64,000 nucleotides of DNA from Limnoperna fortunei (Eukaryota; Mollusca; Bivalvia; Mytilida; Modiolidae). Position 1 is the stretch's first letter. Each line of letters begins with the position of its first letter. Both the position numbers and the translations under genes were made by a program. This document shows positions 56,210 to 64,000 of this stretch, piece by piece. The notes under the pieces are model-generated. The model had not been told where the DNA came from, did no database searches, and saw only the letters and a list, made by a program, of their open reading frames with translations. Where the stretch lies: NCBI GenBank assembly GCA_944474755.1, contig OX104117.1, positions 55,002,964 to 55,066,963 on the forward strand. The letters are read 5' to 3'.

Positions 56210-58640
56210 TTTTTGATGATATTTCGGTACTTTGTCGATGTATTTATATAGCATCACCGTCATACATAACAGTGGAAAATATTTTTTATTTTGCATTTTT
56301 TATGATTATAAATGGAATCACAGTCATTTATCAGTAAATGTCGAGTTTGTATAATAACACGCCTTTTGAAAAGCACACTTTCTCAATAAAAATTTCATAA
56401 ATCGCATAAACATTTTGATTGATTAGTATTGATTTTTTTTTCACATCAAAATCGTGAGAATCTTGGACGTTTCTAGATGATATTTTGATTTTTTCTAATG
56501 AGAAATGAAATCACAAGATTTATAGGTATTTATCAGGAAATGTCAACTCTATATAATTATTTCACTAGTTGTGTAAAATTGTTAGGTCATTTTGACATAG
56601 ACATTGACTGATTGGCCAGTTAGCATTATTTTACGTATAGTCGGTATTTGTTCTACTTAATCTAGATGGTTCTATGATAATACATTAACCCCGTCTTACG
56701 TGTGAAATATTTTTTTTAAGCAACACGATACCGTATTATATACATATAGATTTCATTTTTTTTAAATACCAATTGAATGTTGCTACATATATATACATGT
56801 ATATATCGATTATATTGAGCTGCCATATCACTAACTTTACCACAAAGACCGAGATGAAGAATTTAACATTCAGTCTTTTTTGTTTTTTTTTTTTTGTAAA
56901 AATATGAATGTAAAATATTTAATATACTGTAATTTAGATTTCTTAAAAAAAAAATACCTCATTGTTTATGCTACCTCAAATTTTATATGTAACTTCCATG
57001 TAAATATTTAACACTCGTATACACCTTAAAAGTATGAATGTAAAAATATCTCATTTTATACTACCTCAATTTTTATATGAAACTTCAATGTTGATGTTAA
57101 ATTCTTATACACCTTTGTTGCTCGCATGATAATTTTTTATTATTTTTTTTTTAATTGTTAGAAGGAAAAAAAGTACTGCTATACAGTTGGTGACCTGGAC
57201 TTTGCTGTAAGTTGGTACATATATGATGTTTCTCATTTTAACAAATTCTGTGATGTATATTTGTTCCAGTCAATGTAATTTGTGAGGTAAATTTAATTCA
57301 TTTTTTGTATTTAATATTTAACCTGCAAAAACAAAGTTCCAAAAACAAAGTTCCACTTTGTTTAGGATTGTAACTATTGTTTGGATTTTTTTATTTTAGT
57401 TAAAAATTGTTATAGATGTTGTAATATTTAATTTTTTTTTAAATGTCTTATCCACTCTTTATATTTTCATTTTAAAAAATTATCCCATCACATTCACATT
57501 TATCAAATTTCATAAAATTTCAATAGGGATATATTATTTAGGTTCTCCCTTTTTTGACTGGAACATGTGTTTTTTTCTTAAAATATAGGATTATTTTAAT
57601 TACAATTTTCTATCAACCAATTTTATGTTAAATGATAAAAACACAAGTATGTGTCAAGATTTTTTCCTATGCAGTTGTTGACCTGGATTTTGCTGTAAGT
57701 TGTGTACATATATGATGTTTCTCATTTTAAAAAATTCTGTGATGTATATTTATTCCAGTCAATGTAATCTGTGATGTAAATTTTATTCTATTCATTTTTT
57801 TCATATTTAATATTTTACAAACAAAAAAAAAAGTTCCACTTTGTTTAGGATTGTAACTATTGTTTGGATTTTTTATTTTAGTTAAGAATTGTTAAAGCTT
57901 TTGTAATATTTCAAATTAAGTGTCTTATCCACTCATAGTATTTTCATTGTTTTTTTAATTTTTCCTTATCAAATTTCATAAAATTTCATTAGGATATATT
58001 ACATGTATTATTTAGTTTTCTTTTTTTGTGACTGGAACATATTGTTTTCTTAAGATATAAGATTATTTTAATTTCATTGTGAATTTTATCAATCAACCAA
58101 TTTTATGTTAATAATAAAAACACAAGTATGTGCCAAGATTTTTCAAGTTAGGTTTATAATATTCTATGATTGAATTTTTTATATTTTGTTTTTATATGGT
58201 TTGTATAATTTATGAAAAGTAAAGAAAGAATACAAAAATTATTCTTCTTGTAATGATTGTTTTTTTTGTTATTTTGTAATTAATAACACTCAGTACTGTT
58301 GTATTTTTTGCAACTTTTATGTACTTTTTATATTTTAGTTTTTTATGATTTGTATTTATTTAGGTAAAATAAAAGAAGAATACCAAAACAAAAAAAACAG
58401 GAGCTATCTTTTTGCTTAGGTGATTTTATTAAACACTTGACAACAAAATGGGCTCATGTAGTTTTGTTAATAATACATCCGATTATGTTTCTATATACAC
58501 ACAGGGAATACTTTACAAGGTATGTATCTTACTTCATTTCATATTGACATAGTACAGAAAATAAATTACATGTTTTAATTGTGTAGAAATCTTCAAAAAT
58601 TGTGCAGTTATTTCCCTTTTCAAATTGTGATATATGTCAA
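55825..58640. other. Polinton right-arm non-coding region
   Basis: Very AT-rich. Apart from the small exons at 56146-56209 it holds no supported gene. It includes a (GATT)n tract near 55915-55950 and the tandem duplication at 57178-58140. Confidence 0.6.
57178..58140 (+). repeat. ~488-bp tandem duplication
   Basis: The segment starting ATACAGTTGGTGACCTGGAC (57181) recurs as ATGCAGTTGTTGACCTGGAT (57669). Homology continues through TCCAGTCAATGTAAT and CACAAGTATGTG. Two diverged head-to-tail copies, non-coding. Confidence 0.85.
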
Positions 58641-58659
58641 TTGAATTGTCCAAAATTGT

Positions 58660-58935
58660 TAATGAGGTACCCCCTATATTTATTTATAGTATGTATGAGT
58701 CAATCCCAACATTTTAGTTATAGTCTTTATGAGAGGCCCCCAATTTTATTTATAACCACTATGAGGGGTATTTTATGTATAGTCTTTATTAGGGGGTCAT
58801 TTTATTTATAGTCTTATGAGGGGTCTCCCCCCGTTTTATTTATAGTCCTTATGAGGGGTTATTTTAATGTCTGGTGAGGGGGTTCTCCCTGTATGATTAT
58901 ATTTCGACGAGGGGGTTCACTACCCTATCTGTAGT
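58660..58935. repeat. Polinton right terminal inverted repeat and subterminal repeats
   Basis: The outer ~110 bp are the inverted copy of 42303-42410. Inside it are five or six degenerate copies of a ~32-bp unit, TTTTATTTATAGTCTTTATGA, followed by GGGG-rich text. The left end has about three such units. Confidence 0.9.
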
Positions 58936-59038
58936 GATGTGAAAATACAATAAATATAAGAAATACAATTAATAGATACACATGAGTGAAAACATGTTTT
59001 AAATAAACAATGTTATTATATCGATGAGAAACAATAGT

Positions 59039-62000
59039 TTAACCTGGAGGAGTGACCTTCACTGTAATAATTTTGATATACCTTATCAGTTTTTCTAGAA
59101 CAACATTATTTTTAGAGGTGAATAGCTCGTGGAATTTCAGAATATTTACATTTCGACGTAAGTGTGTAGGTAACAATTTCTCTCTGTCTTTTATGAAATG
59201 TGCACATTTGAAAATATAATGAAATTCATCACCGATATCAGATGAGTCACAGAGATGGCACAATCTATCTATTCGTGGTATGTTATACCATCTCCCTGTT
59301 TCCACCGGCAATCGGTGGTTTCCACATCTAAATTTACAAAAGACATATACTTGACTTATTGGAAGTAATGTGATATACTTTTCAGATGTTAATGTATATT
59401 TAAACATTCTATAGCACAAACTTTTTGTTGAATTATTTACGTCTGATAGCCAAACTTGTCTATATTGATCTTTCAAGCTTTGCTCGATATTTGATACAAT
59501 CCATTCTTGTGAATACATAGTAGGGTTATCAAATACATAAGACATACCACAAGTATCAAAAATATGTTTTTCAAAACTTAACCATTTGTACTGAAAGCCG
59601 TAGTTTTAAGAAAAAATATGCAACAGTTTTTACAATATACTAGAAATTTTGTTTTCATTTCCATTTAATAAGCGTAACCAAAATTTTACATTCTGATTTT
59701 TATTATAATAGAGATAGGAAAACGTCCATGTTCTCCATAGACCATGAAATTTGGAGTTGACTGTTTTAGGCGTAATAAATGTTTACAAAAATATAGTTGG
59801 GTTCTTTCAATGTTGTCTGAGTTTTCGAAGCCCCATATTTCAGCACCATGGCATAGATCAAAATTGGAAGAACCATTTTGTCAAACATTTCAAGTTGGCA
59901 CATAACTGATAAATGATTAGATCTGCATTTTCTTATAACTGTGAACATGGCTTTTCTAGCCTGATTACAATTGTTTGTTCGAGTTTTCAAAAAAGAACCA
60001 CTTTGTGAAAAAATTACACCAAGATATTTGTAACAGTTAACTACATCAATTTTAACACCATTTATAAAGAAGTTTATATTTTTTCGGAGGTCTACCTTTT
60101 GAGAAAATCATAATCTTTGTTTTTTTCTACGTTAATTTTTAGCTTCCATCGATGACAATGATCATAAAAAACGTCTAAAAGGTTTTGTAAGTCTTCTTTA
60201 GATTCTGCCAAAAGAATTGTGTCATCAGCATACAACAGGAGGAAAATCTTAAAATAGATATTCAATTCGTTTTCTATGTCCAAAGATATCGATTGCACAC
60301 CGTTGACACCTAAATTCTCTAGGTATCCATGTAAATCATTCAGATAAAGTGCGAAGAGCAGAGGCGAAAGATTTTCTCCCTGTCGCACGCCAATCTCACT
60401 ACAAAATAGATTTGATGATTGGTTGTTATGTATAATACGTGATTTAACATCATCATACATGTTTTTAACGACTCTTAAAAACTTACCATTTACATTATTC
60501 AACAACAATTTATGAAGCAAAGAATTTCTGTGTACAAAAACAAAAGCTTTCTCAAAATCAACGAAAACGCAGTATAGTTTTTTCTTCTTGGTAAAAAGCA
60601 ATTGATACAACATGTATCAACTAAAGTAGAATGTTCTTTCCTAAAGCCAGCTTGATTTTCGTTCAATATATACATATTTTCAATAAAATCAGACAGTCGT
60701 TGGTTTAAAACAGAAGTAAATATTTTCCCAAGACACGATATTAGGTCTATAATTCCTAGGGTCTTGGGTGGAGCCTTTATTCTTGTATATAGGGATAATA
60801 TTTCCAATCAGCCATGTTTCTGGCAGTATTCCTGTATCAAAAATAACATTGAATAGTAAAGTATATAATTCAATCATTTTATCTAGAGATGAGGCAATAT
60901 ATTCATTTATTACTCTATCTTCACCTGGGGATTTATTATTTTTTGCATATTTAACAGATTTTATAATTTCTTCCCTTGTGATACTTCTATTTAATATTTC
61001 ATTTAGAGGTTCGGTAAATATATCCGCATCGATATCAAATTCGCTATGAAAGTTATTTTTATTTAACTCTTTGTAAAAATTATACAATGTATCAATCGAT
61101 ATATTGCTCCTTACTCTTTTTTCGTATTTATTAAAAATCTTCCAAAATTCTTTGGGATTTGAAGATTTTAAATATTTCATAGTTTTAGTTAATTCATCAT
61201 TATGTTTTTTAATATTATTATTCATGACATTTTTGTAAAATTTCTCACTTCTTCTTAGCCTCTCTTTAAACACATTTGTTCCATATCTTTTGTACAACCT
61301 TTGAGATTTTCTTAGATCTTGTTTTGCCTTGTGACAATCAGAGGTATACCAATCTTTAGTTTGGCCGTTTTTATTTATGCGCCTATTTGCAGTATGTACC
61401 CTTGTACCAAAAGTTTCTTTGGCGCTATTTATCAAAAGACTTGTAACTTCAGAAATAAAATTATCTAAATCCAGTTTTGAAACAACATTCGTATCAATTT
61501 CAGATAAAGTTTTTAATAAATTATCTAATTTTGTCTGATCAACATTTTTTCTAAAGTCACTAACTTTTTCATAATTCCATCTGTTGATTTTATAAACATC
61601 GGTATTTTGGTGGTCAAAATTTACTTCAGATGGCAAATCGGGTCGCCTCATGCTCAAACATAAAGGTGAATGCACATCAGAATAAAGCTTAGAAAATTCT
61701 AAAACCTCAAAAAAGTTTACACAACTTAAACACAGAGAAGAACATACAATATAATCGATAACACTGTTGTTTCGACTTGTAGGTTTAACATTCAAGTCAT
61801 TTCTCAATCTTTCATTTAAAATAAATAACTTATTATTTTTACATAATTCAATTACCTTTGTTCCGTACACATTAACAACTGTATCACAACTATTTCTGTG
61901 TCTAGATATCTAAAATATGTACATCTGTGAAATCAGTAAGGTCCGTAAGATTTTCTATCAAAAATTCTTCGGTATTATCATAAAAATCAAGCAGATTTTC

Positions 62001-62444
62001 TATTCGGCTGTTAAAATCGCCCAGTAGAATAATATAATTTGATTGTAAAGAAAATCTTTCAATTTCTAATTCTATTTCATCAAAAGCATCGTCAGATGCG
62101 TATTTCGTATTTATAGGTGGTATGTAAGTATTGCCAAAAAATACATCCTCATTTAGACCAAAAACTTTTTTGTCAACTTTAAACCACATGACATATCGGC
62201 TTTCATTTTCCAATTGTTTAATACATCCATCTAAATATTTCTTATAGCCAAAGGCAATACCCCCTGATTTGTAATTGGTAATAGAATGTCTGTTTTTATA
62301 AACAAAAATAAAATCATCGCTTTGAATTAAATCACAATCATCTAATTTTGTTTCTGTAAAACAAACAATATCAAAATTATCAATCAAAGATTTAAACTCG
62401 GGGTTGTTATATCTAGTTTTTATATCACAAACATTCAGTGACAA
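59039..62444 (-). pseudogene. Decayed non-LTR retrotransposon ORF2 (endonuclease-RT)
   Basis: Minus-strand pieces in order. 62444-61902 is the APE endonuclease start (FDIVCFTETKLDD, ILLGDFNSR). 61870-60689 is its end (SVIDYIVCS, SDVHSPL), a linker and the RT start (PETWLIGNIIPIYKNKG). 60807-60499 and 60613-60092 are RT, with FVDFEKAFVFV, GVRQGENLSPLLFALYLND and YADDTILL. 59990-59766 is the thumb region. 59545-59039 is a C-terminal zinc motif, CHLCDSSDIGDEFHYIFKC. At least four frameshifts or stops make it dead. Endonuclease-RT order and the C-terminal zinc motif fit the CR1/L2/I/L1-type LINEs; the clade was not fixed. It lies ~100 bp outside the Polinton. Confidence 0.88.
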
Positions 62445-62460
62445 TAAATATTCGTTTTGT

Positions 62461-62627
62461 TTTGTTTGATGGTGTTTATCGCCACTTTCAGCAATTTTTC
62501 AGCTATATCATGGCGTCCAGTTTTTATTGGGGGAGGAAGCCGGAGTACCCGGAGAAAAGTCCCGACCTGCGGTAGGAAAACTGGCAATCCGTGTCAATTA
62601 AGATTGGAGTCGAGTACACCCTACCCT
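62461..62627 (-). mobile_element. SINE-type tail, minus orientation
   Basis: The reverse complement reads CCGGGTACTCCGGCTTCC, CTGGACGCCATGATATAGC and GTGGCGATAAACACCATC. This is the same tail as at 63338 and, partly, at 10357. The tRNA-like head is not visible. Confidence 0.75.
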
Positions 62628-62739
62628 AAATATACATTATTTATGTTCAATGTTTTATTTACAGAAGTGCATGACTGAAGATCACTAGAGTTTACCGAGT
62701 GTAAATCATCCGTGACTTTAGTCCTTAATCCTCCACGGT

Positions 62740-63281
62740 TCACCTATCTAGGTGGTCGGGGTGCGGGACGGGTTGGTCGTTGGTTTTCCTTAGGTCGTGC
62801 CCCTTGTTGTTCATACCTAGAACGAGCGTTTGTTTCCATTTCTTCTCCATGTCCTGGTTGAAAAACTTCTGTTCCATCCACAAATAATCTGCCTTTTTTG
62901 AAAAACTTCTTTTTCTGTCTCCTTGCTTCTTGGAAAGATGGCCATAGTAATTTTCTTCTATCATTTATTTCCTTTGGGAACTGCTCGCTTATTCTAAACG
63001 GCGTACCCTTGAGTTCTCGTGCGGCGTGCAGCCCTTCGTACTATCTCTCTTTGCTTAAAATTTCTAAATCGACACACTATTGGTTTTGTTTTCAGATTTA
63101 CTCTGTTTGTATGCTCATCTTTTTCAATATAAATTTTTCCAAATCGATGTGCCCTCTCATACTCGGGAAGTGTTTCTAATTTTAATTGTTCTGTCATAAA
63201 TTTTTCAAGTATTTTTTCGGTCATTTCTGTAGTTTCCTCATCCTCCATCGGAATACTCGTAAATATCAAATTTTCTCTCAT
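62740..63281 (-). pseudogene. L1-type ORF1 protein fragment
   Basis: Two minus frames, 63281-62994 and 62964-62740, separated by a frameshift. The first has the RRM-like and basic segments RENLIFTSIP, PIVCRFRNFKQRE and VRRAARRT. The second continues with the C-terminal region around SFSKKADYLWM. This is the Transposase_22/L1 ORF1p RNA-binding plan. It precedes the LINE ORF2 in the same orientation and may be its ORF1, but inverted SINE-type tails on both sides complicate that. Confidence 0.7.
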
Positions 63282-63337
63282 AGATCGTGCCTGTAGGTCT
63301 ATGTGTCTTTCATACAGATCGTCTAAATCTCATTTGA

Positions 63338-63471
63338 GTGCCAGTTTTCCTACCGCAGGTCGGGGGTTTTCTCCGGGTACTCCGGCTTCCTCCCCCAATA
63401 AAAACTGGACGCCATGATATAGCTGAAAAATTGCTGAAATTGGCGTTAAACACCATCAAAACAAAAAACAA
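63338..63471 (+). mobile_element. SINE-type tail, plus orientation
   Basis: CCAGTTTTCCTACCGCAGGT through GGCGTTAAACACCATC, followed by an A-rich end. It is an inverted partner of 62461-62627, and together the two bracket the ORF1 fragment. Confidence 0.75.
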
Positions 63472-63479
63472 ACATTTGT

Positions 63480-64000
63480 ATTTTAAGATGTTACTTTTCA
63501 ACGAGTCGTGTGGTACCCAAACACAACTACGTATATGAAATATCTATATACAAGTTATTAATGTATTCATCGGTAATTGTTATTTTTGTACATGTATTAG
63601 GTAATGTTTACTGTTTGCTTAACATGTTATAAGCAATTACTACTTAATCTTGTTCTTTATTCTGTTTGCTACCTGTGTTGTTGTTATTGGTTTATGTATA
63701 TTATATTTGTTCGTTTAAACGACGATATTTGCAGTTTTCCGGTTTTATCATGTAACATTGCATCAACTTCCTTCTTGACATAACATAAGGCAGATTGCAA
63801 TGTGTTTCGTTCATGAAATGCCCATAGGCTTTCTGTGTCAACGTTAGAATTTTACCACGTCCAAATTAATTGGTGATACAGTAAAAGGTAGGTGTTTTTA
63901 ACATCAGAATAGATAGATGATTGTGTGCGAACCAAAGTCCTTTTACGAATATTTTCAAATATATTACTAATTACGCATCTTATATATATTTTTTTCATTT
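63480..64000. other. Gene-free DNA to window end
   Basis: No supported feature seen. Confidence 0.6.

Larger units (their letters stand above)
42297..58941. mobile_element. Complete Polinton/Maverick self-synthesizing transposon
   Basis: The element is 42303-58935 (16.6 kb), flanked by the 6-bp duplication GATGTG (42297-42302 and 58936-58941), as is standard for Polintons. Both ends read ACTACAGATAGGGTAGT inward. The gene set is the Polinton core: integrase, penton and major capsid candidates, adenain-like protease, packaging ATPase and family B DNA polymerase, plus small and accessory genes. No stop or frameshift was found in the core genes, so the copy is recent or maintained. The same gene set occurs in free adintoviruses; whether virions are made cannot be told from sequence. 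Confidence 0.96.

Overview
The window is animal nuclear DNA, AT-rich and intron-bearing, most likely from a bivalve or other mollusc. The main taxon hint is a tRNA-derived SINE and several detached SINE-type tails of a kind I associate with molluscan genomes; no host gene here fixes the species. The only host gene I can support is a four-exon, four-pass membrane protein of the voltage-gated calcium channel gamma-subunit/claudin superfamily (9319-12519). Nearly everything else that can be assigned is mobile DNA, much of it nested.

Layout. 1-9318: gene-free DNA with a fold-back element (5600-7032) between two direct repeats, and a long 21-bp minisatellite (about 7680-8350, with decayed units back to 7130). 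9319-12600: the host gene, with a SINE in intron 1. 13040-31826: a tyrosine-recombinase retroelement (Ngaro/DIRS-like, minus strand) with split direct repeats A1...B1-A2-B2. It was tandemly duplicated together with flanking DNA (unit 1 14148-27420, unit 2 27421-31826). Unit 1 was then hit by a probable solo LTR (17442-17737) and by a complete Ty3/Gypsy element (18110-26785, plus strand), whose own gag is split by a TTAA-flanked MITE (20181-20800). 33399-36813: a complete PIF/Harbinger transposon with intact transposase and a Myb/SANT partner. 36975-39581: fold-back repeats. 40055-40604: a LINE relic. 42303-58935: a complete 16.6-kb Polinton/Maverick. 59039-63281: a decayed non-LTR retrotransposon with an ORF1-type fragment between inverted SINE-type tails.

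The Polinton is the centrepiece. It has a 6-bp target duplication (GATGTG) and inverted repeats at both ends. On the plus strand it carries a chromodomain integrase, putative penton and major capsid proteins, a basic core-like protein, an adenovirus-type cysteine protease, an A32-like packaging ATPase and two small proteins. Several of these ORFs are joined by TAATG or ATGA stop/start overlaps. On the minus strand is a family B DNA polymerase in three exons whose splice sites can be read directly. The right part has accessory genes: a protein that reads as CARD plus two PC4-like ssDNA-binding domains, a type II membrane protein with a possible third PC4-like domain, and a small multi-exon coiled-coil gene. 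The CARD-PC4-PC4 and membrane-PC4 pair is the most novel-looking content of the window.

All family assignments were made by eye from motifs; no database search was run.
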